Below, piece after piece: positions 37,990 through 50,771 of a DNA stretch of 64,000 bases (position 1 is the stretch's first letter; every line of letters begins with the position of its first letter). Below the pieces are notes generated by a model, which was not told where the DNA came from, searched no databases, and was given only the letters and a program-made list of their open reading frames with translations. The stretch spans positions 1-64,000 of the forward strand of contig NZ_QAJR01000040.1 in assembly GCF_003852545.1 (NCBI RefSeq), in the 5' to 3' direction. The translations under genes were made by a program, and so were the position numbers. This stretch comes from Acidovorax sp. FJL06. GTDB lineage: Bacteria; Pseudomonadota; Gammaproteobacteria; Burkholderiales; Burkholderiaceae_C.

Positions 37990-38010
37990 GTTCCGCCCTC
38001 TCGGTTTCGC

Positions 38011-38823
38011 TCACGCTAAGGAGAGATATCGCTGCATGGCGGCCGTCACCAAGTGCGGATGACTCATGTGGGCGCAGTGTCCGGTCACGTCCAGCACTTC
38101 CAGCGTGCTGTCCCTGAGCTTCTTGTGCATGTATTCCCCCACCGAATGGGGCGCCAACGCATCGTTGCCATGCTGCAAGATCAGACTCGGCCGGGTCACG
38201 CGTGACAGCTCCTCTCTGGTATCCGCAAAGAAGGTTGCCTGCGCAAAGATACGAGCCATCGTAGGATCGGTTGAGCAGAAACTCTCGGACAGCTCTCCGC
38301 CCAGACTGTCTGCCTGCGGCGCTCCCGCCACAATGGGTGCGAGGTAGCTGGACCAGCCCATGAAGTTCTGGTCCATGAGGTCCAATAGGCCCTCCAAATC
38401 CTGGCGCTCGAACCCTCCAAGGTAGTCCGGAGCGTGATTGATGTAGCAAGGCGACGGGCCGACCAGAATCAGGCGATCAAAAAGCATAGGTCGCTCGATG
38501 GAGGCCAGCAGGCCGATGCTGGCGCTGACCGAATGTCCAACAAAATGCACTCCGCGCTCGATGCCCAATGCGTCGCATACATCCAGCAGATCTTGCACGT
38601 AGCCTTTCAGACTTGCGTACTTCACGGGGTCAAAGGCGGCCAAGTCTGATTGGCCGCAGCCGACGTAGTCGAACAAGACCTGGTGGCACTTACCTTCAAA
38701 GGCCGGAGTGATGTGTCGCCACATATGCTGGCTACACCCAAAGCCGTGCGCATAGACGAGCACGGGGACGTCCGGGCGAATTGCATCGATCACATGCACG
38801 TTGTTGCGCTTACGAATTTCCAC
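38011..38823 (-). CDS. RsbQ-like alpha/beta hydrolase
   Basis: A 270-residue hydrolase very like Bacillus subtilis RsbQ from the first residues onward (RKRNNVHVID, HGFGCSQHMW, LFDYVGCGQSDLAAFD, VGPSPCYINHAPDYLGGFE). Catalytic triad Ser98 (VGHSVSASIG), Asp221 (HGNDALAP), His249 (TGHCAHMSHP) is complete and spaced as in RsbQ. In Bacillus, RsbQ enables the PAS-phosphatase RsbP to sense energy stress; plant D14/KAI2 receptors share this fold. Start is a GTG at 38,823. The partner here is a PAS-GGDEF protein. Confidence 0.9.
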   Translation of the reverse strand: MEIRKRNNVHVIDAIRPDVPVLVYAHGFGCSQHMWRHITPAFEGKCHQVLFDYVGCGQSDLAAFDPVKYASLKGYVQDLLDVCDALGIERGVHFVGHSVSASIGLLASIERPMLFDRLILVGPSPCYINHAPDYLGGFERQDLEGLLDLMDQNFMGWSSYLAPIVAGAPQADSLGGELSESFCSTDPTMARIFAQATFFADTREELSRVTRPSLILQHGNDALAPHSVGEYMHKKLRDSTLEVLDVTGHCAHMSHPHLVTAAMQRYLSLA

Positions 38824-38963
38824 TGTTGTTCTTTCCGGGCGGTCAGTCCGCAGATTTTGCACGCCTGACGCTTGCACCGTGCGCAAAATAGCATGCAAGC
38901 GTGCGCGATTGGGAGTGAGAAACAACTGGTTTATCGCTAGCACCAGCTTGCGCAACGCAGCGT

Positions 38964-41900
38964 TCAGCCTCCAGATGCCTCTGTTTTCACTCTCCTTGGC
39001 TTTCGCATCAGCACATAGGCTGCAGGAATCACGAACAAAGAAAGCAGCGGTGCGGTCACCATACCGCCCAGCATGGGAGCCGCGATGCGGCTCATGACCT
39101 CCGAGCCTGTCCCGCTGCTCCACACGATGGGTACCAGGCCCGCCAGGATGACGGCTACGGTCATGGCCTTGGGCCGGACGCGCAGCACGGCACCTTCGCG
39201 GATCGCGTCCAGCAGATCTTCCAGCGTGGGCTGCTTGCCGTCTGGACATCTCTCTGCGAGTGCCTGCTTGAGGTAGATGAGCATGACCACCCCAAACTCT
39301 GCTGCCACCCCTGCCAGGGCAATGAAGCCAACGCCCGTTGCGATGGACAAGTTGTAGTTCATCAGGTACAGGAACCAGATACCCCCGGTCAATGCGAACG
39401 GCAGTGTCGCCATGATCAGTCCTGCCTCCCCCATGCGTGAGAAGGTCAAGTACAACAACACGAAGATGATCAGCAAGGTGGCGGGCACGACTACCTTAAG
39501 GCGGGCATTGGCCCGCTCCAGGTACTCGAACTGGCCTGAGTACGTGATGCTGACCCCGGGCTCCAGCTTGATCTGTCGGCTCACGGCATCGCGCAGGTCA
39601 TTGGCCACCGATGCCAGATCGCGCCCCCGCACATCGACATACACCCAGCCCGATGGGCGGGCGTTCTCGCTCTTGAGCATGGGCGGCCCATCGGTGATGG
39701 AGATGCTGGCCACCGTACCCAGCGTGATCTGCTGACCCATGGGGGTGGAGATGGGCAACTGGGCCAGGCGTTCTGGGGAGTCTCTCCATTCACGCGGATA
39801 GCGCAGGTTGATTGGGAAGCGGGCCAGGCCCTCGACCGTTTCAGAGACGTTTTCTCCACCGATGGCCCCGGAGACCACGGCCTGGATTTCGCTTACGTTC
39901 AGCCCGTAGCGCCCTGCGGCCGTGCGGTCGATGCGGACATCGACGTAGCGCCCCCCCGTCAGGCGCTCTGCCAACGACGAAGTCACTCCCGGAATGCCCT
40001 TGGCGACCTGCTCGACTTGGGCAGCGATCCCGTCGATCACCTTCAGGTCGTTGCCGGTCACCTTGACCCCGATGGGACTCTTGATGCCGGTGGCCAGCAT
40101 GTCAATCCGGTTGCGGATGGGTGGAATCCAGATGTTGGACAGGCCAGGAATCTTGACGGCCTTGTCCAGCTCCTCGATCAGACCCTCGGGCGTCATTCCT
40201 GGACGCCATTGGTCTCTGGGCTTGAGCTTCACCGTGGTCTCGAACATTTCCAGCGGTGCCGGATCGGTTGCGGTCTCCGCGCGGCCAGCCTTGCCGAAGA
40301 CGCGCTCGACCTCGGGAACCGTCTTGATCATCCGGTTGCTCAGTTGCAGAAGCTCCGTCGCCCGCTGTGCCGACAGGCCCGGGAGCGCCGAAGGCATGTA
40401 CAGCAGATCGCCTTCATCGAGCCTGGGCAGGAACTCGCCCCCCAGCCGCGAGAGGGGCCAGATCGTGGTCGTCAGCGCTAGCACGGCGATGACCAGGGTA
40501 GATTTTGGGCGGTGCAGAACCCACTCCAGGCAAGGCCGGTACACGGCGATCAGCGCGCGCGTGATCGGGTTCTTTTGCTCATCTGGGATGCGGCCCCGGA
40601 TCCAGTAGCCCATCAGGACCGGGATCAGCGTGACCGAGAGGGCCGCAGCTGCGGCCATCGCGTAGGTCTTAGTGAACGCCAGCGGTCCAAACAGGCGGCC
40701 TTCCTGTGCTTCCAGCGTAAAGACGGGCACGAAGGACAAGGTGATGATGAGCAGCGAGAAGAACAGCGCGGGGCCTACCTCCTCGGCGGCTTCGGTGATT
40801 ACCTTCCAGCGCTCTTCCCCCACCAGTTGGCGGTCGGGATGCTTGTGCTGCCAGGCCTCCAGCTTCTTGTGGGCGTTCTCGATCATCACCACGGCCGCAT
40901 CAACCATGGCGCCCACTGCGATCGCAATGCCACCCAGAGACATGATGTTGGCGTTGATGCCCTGGTAGCGCATCACCAGAAACGCCGCCATGATCCCCAG
41001 AGGCAGAGAAATGATGGCGACCAGTGCCGAGCGCAGGTGCCAGAGGAACAAGACACAGACCACAGCCACCACGATGAACTCCTCCACGAGTTTGGTGGTG
41101 AGGTTCTGGATCGCCCGCTCAATGAGCGCACTGCGGTCGTAGGTTGTGACGATCTCCACGCCCTGGGGCAGGCTGCTTTGCAGCTCGCTGAGCTTGGCCT
41201 TGACGGCTTGGATGGTTTCCTGGGCATTCTTGCCCGAGCGCAGGACCACCACGCCACCGGCCACCTCGCCCTCGCCGTCGAGTTCGGCGATGCCGCGCCG
41301 CATCTCTGGCCCGATCTGGAGCGTTGCAACATCGCCCAGGCGCACCGGAATCCCGGCGCGAGACACCAGCGGGATGGAACGAAAGTCATCGAGCGTCTTG
41401 AGGTAGCCGCTGGCGCGCACCATGTACTCGGCCCCGGACAACTCCAGCACCGATCCCCCGGTTTCCTGGTTGGCTCCCAGGATGGCCTCGCGCACCTGCC
41501 CCTGGGTCAGCCCTTGGGCTGCGAGTTTGATTGGATCAAGCACTACCTGGTACTGCTTGACCATGCCGCCCACCGACGCCACTTCCGCGACATTGGGCAG
41601 GCTCTTGAGTTCGAACTTCAGAAACCAGTCCTGCAGGGCCCGCAACTGGGCGAGATCGTTCTTGCCGGTGCGGTCCACCAGCGCATATTGGTAGATCCAG
41701 CCGACCCCCGTGGCGTCGGGGCCGAGCGACGATTTGGCCGTGGCGGGTAGTCGTCCCTGCACCTGGTTCATGTACTCCAGCACGCGGGAACGCGCCCAGT
41801 ACAAGTCCGTGCCGTCCTCGAACAGGATGTAGACAAACGAGTCGCCAAAGAACGAGAAGCCGCGCACTGTCTTGGCGCCCGGGACGGACAGCATGGTGGT

Positions 41901-42110
41901 GGCCAGCGGGTACGTCACCTGGTTTTCCACGATCTGCGGCGCCTGGCCGGGATAGGAGGTACGGATGATGACCTGGACATCCGACAAATCAGGGAGAGCG
42001 TCCACGGGGGTGCTGCGCACTCCCCACACGCCCCAGGCCGTGAGCATCACGGTCGCCAGCAGAACCAGGAGTCGGTTCGCCACCGACCAGCGGATCAGAC
42101 GTGCGATCAT
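38964..42110 (-). CDS. cusA: CusA/CzcA family heavy-metal RND efflux pump
   Basis: Inner-membrane proton-driven exporter of 1,048 residues, RND fold with twelve membrane helices in two halves ([18 protein letters not shown] at the start; [17 protein letters not shown] in the second half). The transport acidic motif [23 protein letters not shown] and CusA-type Met residues in the porter region support Cu(I)/Ag(I) as substrate. ATG at 42,110 overlaps the cusB stop (ATGA). With CusB and CusC upstream it forms a complete tripartite pump. Confidence 0.93.
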   Translation of the reverse strand: MIARLIRWSVANRLLVLLATVMLTAWGVWGVRSTPVDALPDLSDVQVIIRTSYPGQAPQIVENQVTYPLATTMLSVPGAKTVRGFSFFGDSFVYILFEDGTDLYWARSRVLEYMNQVQGRLPATAKSSLGPDATGVGWIYQYALVDRTGKNDLAQLRALQDWFLKFELKSLPNVAEVASVGGMVKQYQVVLDPIKLAAQGLTQGQVREAILGANQETGGSVLELSGAEYMVRASGYLKTLDDFRSIPLVSRAGIPVRLGDVATLQIGPEMRRGIAELDGEGEVAGGVVVLRSGKNAQETIQAVKAKLSELQSSLPQGVEIVTTYDRSALIERAIQNLTTKLVEEFIVVAVVCVLFLWHLRSALVAIISLPLGIMAAFLVMRYQGINANIMSLGGIAIAVGAMVDAAVVMIENAHKKLEAWQHKHPDRQLVGEERWKVITEAAEEVGPALFFSLLIITLSFVPVFTLEAQEGRLFGPLAFTKTYAMAAAAALSVTLIPVLMGYWIRGRIPDEQKNPITRALIAVYRPCLEWVLHRPKSTLVIAVLALTTTIWPLSRLGGEFLPRLDEGDLLYMPSALPGLSAQRATELLQLSNRMIKTVPEVERVFGKAGRAETATDPAPLEMFETTVKLKPRDQWRPGMTPEGLIEELDKAVKIPGLSNIWIPPIRNRIDMLATGIKSPIGVKVTGNDLKVIDGIAAQVEQVAKGIPGVTSSLAERLTGGRYVDVRIDRTAAGRYGLNVSEIQAVVSGAIGGENVSETVEGLARFPINLRYPREWRDSPERLAQLPISTPMGQQITLGTVASISITDGPPMLKSENARPSGWVYVDVRGRDLASVANDLRDAVSRQIKLEPGVSITYSGQFEYLERANARLKVVVPATLLIIFVLLYLTFSRMGEAGLIMATLPFALTGGIWFLYLMNYNLSIATGVGFIALAGVAAEFGVVMLIYLKQALAERCPDGKQPTLEDLLDAIREGAVLRVRPKAMTVAVILAGLVPIVWSSGTGSEVMSRIAAPMLGGMVTAPLLSLFVIPAAYVLMRKPRRVKTEASGG

Positions 42111-43624
42111 GGCTTGATCCTTTCCACGGCAGTGATCACGAAGTCCTTGCCTTGCTGCTGGAAGGTGAACTTGACCTGCTGCTCCGGTTTCAGGGCCTTG
42201 GCCAGCTCTGGGTTTGCCAGCTTGAATGGCATGGTCATGCCGGGCCACTTCAGTTCAGGCACGGCCTCGTGGGTAAGGGTCAGCTCGGTTGGCGTGACCT
42301 CATCGACCACCCCTCGCACCGTAAAGCTCTTGGACGCCGGAGCCGCAGAGGCCGAGGAACCCTGTTCAGCGATGGGTTGTGCGCTGCTGCCGGGAGGTTG
42401 AGCGGGCATGATGCCTCGCAGGCTGGCTTCCGAGTCGATCAGGAACTGCGCCGAGGCGACCACCTGCTGCCCTGCGGTGAGTCCGCTTTGAATGACGAGT
42501 CGGTCATCGATTTCCGCGCCAAGTTGTACCTGGACGGGGTGGTACTTGCCGGGGCCATCCACCACGTAGACCAGCGCCCGCTTGCCGGTGCGGATCACCG
42601 CTTCGCTGGGCACCAGCAACGCCGGTTGGGTGCGTCCCGCCAGGACAATCTGCCCGGACATGCCCGCCTTCAGCCGCTGGGTGGGGTTGGGAAGCTCCAG
42701 GCGCACGCGCACCGTGCGGGTGTCCCGGTTGGCCTCCGGGAGGATGCTCACGACACGGGCTTTGAGGGTTTCGCCCGGAAACGCGGCCAGGCGCACCTGG
42801 GCGTCCTGCCCCAGTTGCAAGGGACCGCTTTGCGCTTCGGGAACGGCCGCTTCGATCCAGACGCTGGCCAGACCGTTTACGCGTACGAGACTGGCACCCG
42901 CAGAGACCGTCATGCCCTGGCGCACCATCAGTTCGGCCACCATCCCTGCTTGTGGGAAGGTCACCGTGTAGCGGCCCTGAGGTTCGCCCGTGCGCTCCAC
43001 CTGGGCCACGAGCGAGGCAGGCATGCCCAGCAGTGACAACCGATGACGCGAAGCGGCCGTCAGCGACTCTTCCTTGAGCGCCCGGACAGCGAGGAACTCG
43101 CGCTGCGCAGCCACCCACTCAGGCAGCAGTAAATCGGCCAATGGCGCGCCTGCGGCCACCACGTCACCCGGGGCCCGGGCATAGACACGCTCCACAAATC
43201 CTGCAGAACGCGCCTGGACGATACTCACATCCCGGTCATTGAGCTGGACCGTGCCCAGCACGTCCACATCGGATCCAATGTCGCGCTGCTCCACCGTGGC
43301 GGTGCGCAGGCCGAGGGCTTGCACCGCTTGTGCCGAGACATTCAAACCGGTGCTTTGTTGTGCGTCCTCATCGGCGTACTTGGGAACCAGCGCCATGTCC
43401 ATGTAGGGCGACTTGCCTGGCTTGTCGAACTTCTGCGTTGGCACCATGGGGTCGTACCAGTACAGCACCTTGCGGTCGGCCTTCGCCGCTTCTGCCGATG
43501 GAGGGGTAGCGCCAGATGGATGACTGCTCGCAATGCGCCATTGGGAGACGCCCCAACCGAGGGCAATGCCAGCAGCCACCAGTGCCACGGCCACAGTGGT
43601 CTTCTTGAAAACGGTATTGGTCAT
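42107..43624 (-). CDS. cusB: CusB-type periplasmic adaptor fused to a CusF domain
   Basis: Membrane fusion protein of 505 residues. After an N-terminal membrane anchor comes a heavy-metal-binding segment ([29 protein letters not shown]), then barrel-sandwich and beta-barrel parts ([40 protein letters not shown]). Residues 435-505 are a full CusF-like copper chaperone domain with the His ([11 protein letters not shown]) and the Trp/Met ligands (KWPGMTMPF). Thus chaperone and adaptor are one chain, unlike the separate CusF of E. coli. Confidence 0.92.
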   Translation of the reverse strand: MTNTVFKKTTVAVALVAAGIALGWGVSQWRIASSHPSGATPPSAEAAKADRKVLYWYDPMVPTQKFDKPGKSPYMDMALVPKYADEDAQQSTGLNVSAQAVQALGLRTATVEQRDIGSDVDVLGTVQLNDRDVSIVQARSAGFVERVYARAPGDVVAAGAPLADLLLPEWVAAQREFLAVRALKEESLTAASRHRLSLLGMPASLVAQVERTGEPQGRYTVTFPQAGMVAELMVRQGMTVSAGASLVRVNGLASVWIEAAVPEAQSGPLQLGQDAQVRLAAFPGETLKARVVSILPEANRDTRTVRVRLELPNPTQRLKAGMSGQIVLAGRTQPALLVPSEAVIRTGKRALVYVVDGPGKYHPVQVQLGAEIDDRLVIQSGLTAGQQVVASAQFLIDSEASLRGIMPAQPPGSSAQPIAEQGSSASAAPASKSFTVRGVVDEVTPTELTLTHEAVPELKWPGMTMPFKLANPELAKALKPEQQVKFTFQQQGKDFVITAVERIKP

Positions 43625-43636
43625 GTGGTTCTCCCT

Positions 43637-44962
43637 TCAGTCCGCGATCAGGCTGTTCAGACGGGCAATCACGGTGTCCCGCTGCGCCTGCAGATCAATG
43701 AGCCGCCAGTGCGTCTCCCGCACTTGGGCCCTGGCCGCCAGCACGGCGCTCAAGTCGCCTTTGGCAGACTGGTAATTGGCCAACGCGAGTTCGGCACGCC
43801 CCTGTGCCAAGCCCATGCCCGCCGATTGCAGCCGCTCGATCTGACTGTTCAGTGCCGCCAGCTCTGAGGCGCTGTCCTCCAGCTCCTGCAGGTGCCTGCG
43901 GGTCACGTCTTCCTGCTCGGCGTCCAGGCGCTGCAGCTCCAGCTGCTTGGCCTTGATCTGGGGTCCCTGGCGCCGCTCCTGTTGCCAGGGAAGGTCAAAG
44001 GTCACCTGGAAGGACACCATGTCGCCCCAGCGTCGGTCGCGGCGGCTGTAGGCGACTTCCCAGGACCAATCACCCTTGGTTTCTGCTTGGGCTTCGCGCG
44101 TTTCCGCCAAGGCCATGGCCTGCATGGCGGGGTACTGCGCAAGTTCCGCGTGGCGGTGTACCTCAGACCGCAGTTGATCCAAGGGGCGGCTCAGCGGCCC
44201 AGGAGTTCCCTGTAGCGCCTCGTCGGCGCGAGCGCCAACCCAGCGCCGCAACATCGCCCTGGCCTTGGACCGGTCCCGCTGCAGATCGTCCCTGCGATCC
44301 GACAGCGCAAGCGCCTCCTGCCTGGCCATCAGCAGGTCTGCGGCCTGGGCCGTGCCTCCGGCGATGCGGGCGGGCAGGCTGTCCTGCAGGCGCTGGTTCT
44401 CACTCAGTAGACCGGTGAGTACCTGGTCACGTTGCTCGATAGCCTGGGCCAGGATCCACGCTTGACTCAGTTCCTGGCGGATCTGCAGGCGCTGGACCGC
44501 CAGGGTGGCGCGTTCGCGTTCCACCTTGGCCTCGGCACCGGCGATCTGGGCATCGCGCTTGGCCCGGTTGGGCACCTCCTGCATCAGCGCCAGGCGCTGC
44601 ATGGTCATGGACTCACGCGTGAGGCTGAAGCGGTCCATGCCGCTGATGGGAAAGTTCTCGATACCGACCGAGAGCTTGGGATCCGGCAGCGTTCCCGCCG
44701 CCTGCCGGGTGCTGGTGGCTGCGTCAATCTGCAGCCGCTGGGCCGTGATGCGAGGGCTGTGCTGCTCCGCCAGATCCAAGGCCTCTGCAAAGCCCAGGGC
44801 GTGGGCCTGGTTGCCAGCCAAGCCGATGCTGGTCAACAGGACCCCGAGAGCGCCCAGGCGCAGTTGGCGGAGGTTGCGCACCTGTATGCGCTGCGAGATG
44901 GGGTGAATGCGCTGGTGCGCAGACAGGCGCTCGCAGGGAGCGCCGAAGGAGATGATGGGCAT
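43637..44962 (-). CDS. cusC: CusC-like TolC family outer-membrane efflux protein
   Basis: Outer-membrane channel subunit of 441 residues. A signal peptide occurs late (LRLGALGVLLTSIGLAGNQAHA, about 36-56), so a GTG start around residue 28 is possible. The periplasmic coiled coils are evident in repeated Gln/Ala/Leu helices (LQIRQELSQAWILAQAIEQR; LQELEDSASELAALNSQIER). It has no lipobox, in contrast to the second TolC-like protein at 57,595. First structural gene of the cusCBA set; cusB starts 13 bp later. Confidence 0.88.
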   Translation of the reverse strand: MPIISFGAPCERLSAHQRIHPISQRIQVRNLRQLRLGALGVLLTSIGLAGNQAHALGFAEALDLAEQHSPRITAQRLQIDAATSTRQAAGTLPDPKLSVGIENFPISGMDRFSLTRESMTMQRLALMQEVPNRAKRDAQIAGAEAKVERERATLAVQRLQIRQELSQAWILAQAIEQRDQVLTGLLSENQRLQDSLPARIAGGTAQAADLLMARQEALALSDRRDDLQRDRSKARAMLRRWVGARADEALQGTPGPLSRPLDQLRSEVHRHAELAQYPAMQAMALAETREAQAETKGDWSWEVAYSRRDRRWGDMVSFQVTFDLPWQQERRQGPQIKAKQLELQRLDAEQEDVTRRHLQELEDSASELAALNSQIERLQSAGMGLAQGRAELALANYQSAKGDLSAVLAARAQVRETHWRLIDLQAQRDTVIARLNSLIAD

Positions 44963-45037
44963 GGTGGTCCTCGAAATGAAGGGGCACGAAGTCAGACTTG
45001 CGCAAACGCTGCAAGGCAGCGCGCAAGGCGTGCACGA

Positions 45038-45493
45038 TCAATTCCGAAAGACCTGATGGGTTAGATAGATGGGGGGAGCGCCCGCTCGACTGTCCAGCTC
45101 CGCGTAGACAGCCCGAGGGTCAATGTGGCGCTCGGAGTCCAGGATCACAGGCAGCACATAGGCGACCCAGATGGCGTGCGCCGCGAGCGCCTGCAGATCG
45201 AGACCTTGGAGCGAGGGGGAGGACAAACTTTCGCCATCACAATGGGCTCGACACAGCTGAGGATCTTGCTCATCCATGGTACCCGCCATCGCGTGGCAAT
45301 CGGGCATGGAGGGCATGCCGACGGCATCTTCCATGGCCATGCTCGCTTTTTGCATCGATGCCGCATGGGCTGCAGAGTCCAACTTGGGACAGGCATAGGC
45401 GGCCAACGCGAACTGCATCAGAAGCAATGCCGCGACCAGAACGCTGGCTATCCAGCGTCCTTGGCGCGATACGGTGCTTCTGGCGAAGATCAT
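45038..45493 (-). CDS. Small exported protein of the cus cluster
   Basis: About 150 residues, function unknown. A signal peptide (WIASVLVAALLLMQFALAAYA) is followed by a Cys/Met/His-rich part (SMQKASMAMEDAVGMPSMPD, CHAMAG, CRAHCDGES) able to bind copper, then a hydrophobic stretch (LAAHAIWVAYVLPVIL). An earlier GTG at 45,523 would add 10 residues. It sits between the P-type ATPase and cusC on the same strand, so it is probably an accessory of copper handling. Confidence 0.75.
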   Translation of the reverse strand: MIFARSTVSRQGRWIASVLVAALLLMQFALAAYACPKLDSAAHAASMQKASMAMEDAVGMPSMPDCHAMAGTMDEQDPQLCRAHCDGESLSSPSLQGLDLQALAAHAIWVAYVLPVILDSERHIDPRAVYAELDSRAGAPPIYLTHQVFRN

Positions 45494-45562
45494 GGTGCGA
45501 ATGGTATCCCCAGCGATGGCCACGGACTTAACCTAGATCAAATCCGGGCCTGCCGAGCCATC

Positions 45563-47932
45563 TCAGCCCTTGCGAAGTCGCAGGGCATTGGCGATCACGG
45601 ACGCCGAACTCAGGCTCATTGCCAAGGCCGCGATCATTGGCGACAACAGCCAGCCGGTGAAGGGATACAGCAGCCCTGCAGCAATCGGTATGCCCAGCGC
45701 GTTGTAGAGGAAGGCGAACATGAGGTTCTGTTTCATGTTGCCCACCGTTGCCTCCGACAGTTCCCGCGCCGTGGAAATCCCTCGCAGATCGCCCTTGACC
45801 AAGGTGACCTGTGCGCTGTTCATCGCCACATCGGTGCCAGTACCCATCGCGATCCCCACGTCTGCCTTGGCAAGGGCGGGCGCGTCATTGATCCCGTCAC
45901 CCGCCATGGCAACAACACGGCCTTCGGCCTGCAGCCGGGACACCAGGGCCAGCTTGTCCGCAGGCTTGACCTCGCCATGAACCTCATCAATCCCCAGCTT
46001 TGCCCCCACCGCCTTGGCGGTGGTCATGCCGTCGCCCGTGGCCATGACAATGCGCAGCCCCGCCGCATGCAAGGTCGCCAGCGCTTCCGGCGTGCTGGCC
46101 TTGATGGCATCCGAGACCGCAAGCAGGCCTTGAAGCTGGCCATCGGCCGCCAGGTACATCACGCTGGCGCCTGTGGCGCGCAAGGCCTCTGCCTGCGCAA
46201 GCAGCGGGTTCGCAGAAACCCCGACCTGCTCCATGAGGACTGTGTTGCCCAGGGCGAGCTGGCGTCCAGCGACCTGTCCGCGCACCCCGATGCCAGACCC
46301 GGACTCAAAGTCCTCGGGCTTGTCCAGGGCCAGCCCCTTGGCGCGGGCCGCTTGGACAATGGCATCGGCCAGCGGATGCTCGCTGCCTTGATCCAGACTG
46401 GCTGCCAGGCGCAGAACCTCATCCTCGGACAGACCGGGCATGGCAACAACCCGCTCGAAGGAAGGCTTGCCCTCTGTGAGCGTGCCAGTCTTGTCCACGA
46501 TCAGCGTATCCACCTTGCGCAGGTTCTCGATGGCTGCTGCGTCCCTGAACAGAACCCCGCTGGTCGCCCCCCGGCCGGTAGCCACCATGATCGACATGGG
46601 TGTTGCCAATCCCAACGCACAAGGGCACGCGATGATCAACACCGCAACTGCATTGACCAGGCCGTAGACCCAGCGTGGCTCCGGACCGAACAGGCCCCAC
46701 GCGAACAGTGTGAGCAACGCGATACCCACCACGGCCATCACGAAATAGCCCGCCACCTGGTCCGCCATGCGCTGCATGGGAGCCCGCGAGCGCTGTGCCT
46801 GCGCAACCATCTGAACGATCTGGGACAACATGGTCGCGGAGCCCACCCGCTCAGATCGGATCACCAGAGCGCCGTTGGTATTGAGGGTGGCACCTATAAC
46901 TGCATCACCAGGCCCCTTGACGATGGGCACCGGCTCGCCAGTGAGCATGGCTTCGTCCACCGCGCTGCTCCCCTCGACCACCACGCCATCCACCGGCACC
47001 TTCTCACCGGGGCGCACGCGCAAGAGGTCTCCCACATGGACATGGGACAAGGGAACATCACTCTCCTGACCGTTAGCGTCGATACGCCGCGCCGTCTTGG
47101 GGGCCAGGCCCAGCAACGATTTGATGGCGGCCGAGGTCTGCGAGCGTGCCTTGAGCTCCAGCATCTGGCCGAGCAGCGTGAGCGAGATGATGACGGCTGC
47201 TGCTTCGAAGTACACCGCCACGCGGCCCATGGCCTGGAATGAGGATGGAAATACCCCAGGCGCAACGGTGGCGACCACGCTGTAGGCGAAAGCGGCACCG
47301 GTGCCCAGGCTGATCAGCGTCCACATGTTGGGACTGCGGTTCACGATGGACTGGGCGCCACGCACAAAGAAGGGCCAGCCAGCCCACAGCACGATGGGAA
47401 CCGTCAGCACCAGTTCGATCCAGCTCTGCGTGGCCATTTCGAACCACTGCAGCCTGTGCCCCACCATGGCCAGAACAGTGACCACCACGGTCAGTGGCAA
47501 CGTCCACCAGAAGCGATGCCGGAAATCCACGAGTTCGGCGTTTTCTCCCTCATCCAGCGTGGGGAGCATGGGCTCCAGCGTCATGCCGCATTTGGGGCAG
47601 TTCCCGGGGTGGTCCTGCTGCACCTCAGGGTGCATGGGGCAGGTGTAGATGGTGCCGGGCTGAGTGGCTTCTGGCTCTCGCGCAACCTTGTCGGTACCGG
47701 GAGGCGTGACAGCGTACTTGTCCGGGTCCTCAACAAACTTCGTTTGGCACTTGGCGCTACAGAAGTAGTAGTGCCGCCCCTCATGCTCCGCCGAGTGATG
47801 CGATTGTTCCGTCACGTCCATACCGCAGACTGGATCTTTCAGTTTCGTCATGGGCGGCGGTGTATCCCCGTGGACCCCCTCATGATGCTGATGGCCATGG
47901 TGGGTGTGATCGTGCGGTTCCGCGTTGGACAT
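45563..47932 (-). CDS. copA: Copper/silver-exporting P1B-type ATPase
   Basis: Inner-membrane Cu(I)/Ag(I) exporter, 789 residues. The N-terminus is His-rich ([13 protein letters not shown]), followed by a YHS domain (KDPVCGMDV, 32-71) and a heavy-metal-binding motif ([22 protein letters not shown], in two parts, 97-117) in place of HMA domains, as in SilP/CopB-like pumps. Core motifs: TGEP (331), CPC (436-438), DKTGTLT (480), GDGINDAP. The ATG at 47,932 gives this conventional start. It belongs to the minus-strand cus cluster. Confidence 0.93.
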   Translation of the reverse strand: MSNAEPHDHTHHGHQHHEGVHGDTPPPMTKLKDPVCGMDVTEQSHHSAEHEGRHYYFCSAKCQTKFVEDPDKYAVTPPGTDKVAREPEATQPGTIYTCPMHPEVQQDHPGNCPKCGMTLEPMLPTLDEGENAELVDFRHRFWWTLPLTVVVTVLAMVGHRLQWFEMATQSWIELVLTVPIVLWAGWPFFVRGAQSIVNRSPNMWTLISLGTGAAFAYSVVATVAPGVFPSSFQAMGRVAVYFEAAAVIISLTLLGQMLELKARSQTSAAIKSLLGLAPKTARRIDANGQESDVPLSHVHVGDLLRVRPGEKVPVDGVVVEGSSAVDEAMLTGEPVPIVKGPGDAVIGATLNTNGALVIRSERVGSATMLSQIVQMVAQAQRSRAPMQRMADQVAGYFVMAVVGIALLTLFAWGLFGPEPRWVYGLVNAVAVLIIACPCALGLATPMSIMVATGRGATSGVLFRDAAAIENLRKVDTLIVDKTGTLTEGKPSFERVVAMPGLSEDEVLRLAASLDQGSEHPLADAIVQAARAKGLALDKPEDFESGSGIGVRGQVAGRQLALGNTVLMEQVGVSANPLLAQAEALRATGASVMYLAADGQLQGLLAVSDAIKASTPEALATLHAAGLRIVMATGDGMTTAKAVGAKLGIDEVHGEVKPADKLALVSRLQAEGRVVAMAGDGINDAPALAKADVGIAMGTGTDVAMNSAQVTLVKGDLRGISTARELSEATVGNMKQNLMFAFLYNALGIPIAAGLLYPFTGWLLSPMIAALAMSLSSASVIANALRLRKG

Positions 47933-47970
47933 GAATGGCCTCCCTGCAAATGTGTTGTGTGCCTGCAAGA

Positions 47971-48210
47971 TTACTTTTTGCTCGAATCGCCTTCGTGAGA
48001 GCCGTGCCCCCCGTGCCCATGGAAGAGGTGCATCAACGGGCAAGCCAGCAATAGCAGATACGGCCAGTAGCCCGCGATGTGCGACCAATGCTCCCTGAGC
48101 AAGAAGAATGCCCCGATGAGCGCAAGCATGATCACCGCGCCGATCAATTTGCGGCTGCCTCCGCTGGCGTTGGCAGCTTCTGAATGCCCTGTGGTGTGGT
48201 CGTGGTTCAT
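47971..48210 (-). CDS. DUF2933 small membrane protein
   Basis: A 79-residue one- or two-helix membrane protein ([36 protein letters not shown]) with a His/Gly-rich tail ([16 protein letters not shown]). DUF2933 proteins are commonly found with copper or silver export genes and are likely accessory metal-binding proteins. GGAG lies 8 nt before the ATG at 48,210. It is directly upstream of the copper ATPase. Confidence 0.85.
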   Translation of the reverse strand: MNHDHTTGHSEAANASGGSRKLIGAVIMLALIGAFFLLREHWSHIAGYWPYLLLLACPLMHLFHGHGGHGSHEGDSSKK

Positions 48211-48423
48211 GGCGATCTCCAAGAAGTGGTCATCGAGATGGTGATGGACCTTGGGGGAACGATAAGGGTTTACATGGTGGCAATGTCAAGCATGATCATC
48301 ATCAATCCTTGACTTGCGTCACATGAATGGCGGTATGTCCAGGCGTTCAACTTTGATCGCAGCAATGCTCCCTTGCCGCCTTCCCTGGACGCTACGGGTG
48401 TTGCACCGCCTCGCCGGGGTGCG
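48211..48423. other. Intergenic region upstream of the cus cluster
   Basis: About 210 bp between the DUF2933 start and the next minus-strand gene. On the minus strand a TTGACA (48,289-48,284) and a weak TATCGT (48,264-48,259) are 19 bp apart, which could be a MerR-family promoter, but the expected dyad is poor. No gene seen. Confidence 0.35.
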
Positions 48424-48696
48424 TCAACGTGTGCGGGTCGAGGGATTGCCGGAAGGAGCTGCAGATCGCGCAGCATCATCCTTGGCAGAGTCACCCGTGA
48501 GCATGCGGCCAGCGGCGTCCACCTTGACCATTCCCAGCCTCGGATGACTCCAGTAGCGTGCCGTTTCTTCCCCGACCTGCATCTTGACCGGCGATGCCTG
48601 GTCGCGTGCCTCGTTGCCAGCGGAAGCTGCGAAAGCAACTGCACAAGCCATCGACAGCGCCGCGACAACGGCGGGTGCAAAGATCTTTTTGAACAT
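48424..48696 (-). CDS. Small exported hypothetical protein
   Basis: A 90-residue protein with a signal peptide (FAPAVVAALSMACAVAFA) and a short mature part (VGEETARYWSHPRLGMVKVDAAG) ending in a Ser/Arg-rich tail. Unknown family. ATG at 48,696 has GAGGG upstream; an ATG at 48,714 is in frame. It precedes the cus cluster on the same strand, so a role in metal stress is possible. Confidence 0.55.
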   Translation of the reverse strand: MFKKIFAPAVVAALSMACAVAFAASAGNEARDQASPVKMQVGEETARYWSHPRLGMVKVDAAGRMLTGDSAKDDAARSAAPSGNPSTRTR

Positions 48697-48714
48697 GGTC
48701 TTAACCCTCATCAT

Positions 48715-49017
48715 GAGTCATTGAAACGTCAGCCAGGCTGACGGCCCCACGCGGTCCGATGGGCTCGGTGCGCGTCGTGACGAGGGGAAGTTTGGAATAC
48801 AGCAACACACCAGAAGATGATGGGTCGATGATATTTCTGTAATGCTGGCAGGCGCCGCTTTGGGCGCGCCGTGAAGCGTTTCGGATGCTGAGAAATTTCA
48901 CTCAGAAAAGTGTCCCTGCACCAAGTTCGCTCGGCGTTGGCTGTTGCTTGGCAAGTCGGCGCCAATCAATAGCGATTTGAGCTACTGTGCGGGCACTCTC
49001 ATCATCTCGCCCGCTTC
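48715..49017. other. Intergenic region between cus and mer blocks
   Basis: About 300 bp without a recognisable gene. A GCGGGC/GCCCGC stem lies just beyond the merA stop (about 48,985-49,015) and may slow or end transcription, but no T run follows. Confidence 0.4.
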
Positions 49018-50763
<1,746 letters not shown>

Positions 50764-50771
50764 TCAATGCT

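Noticed and set aside
38855-38891. Inverted repeat ATTTTGCACG ... CGTGCGCAAAAT as a cus terminator
   Set aside because: Arms differ by two inserted bases and there is no T run, so support is too weak for a feature.
45125-47242. A 705-residue plus-strand frame
   Set aside because: Antisense to the copper ATPase, which carries every P-type motif.
48259-48289. Possible MerR-family promoter for the cus cluster
   Set aside because: The 19-bp spacer fits, but the -10 is weak and no CueR-type dyad is present, so it is noted only in the intergenic entry.
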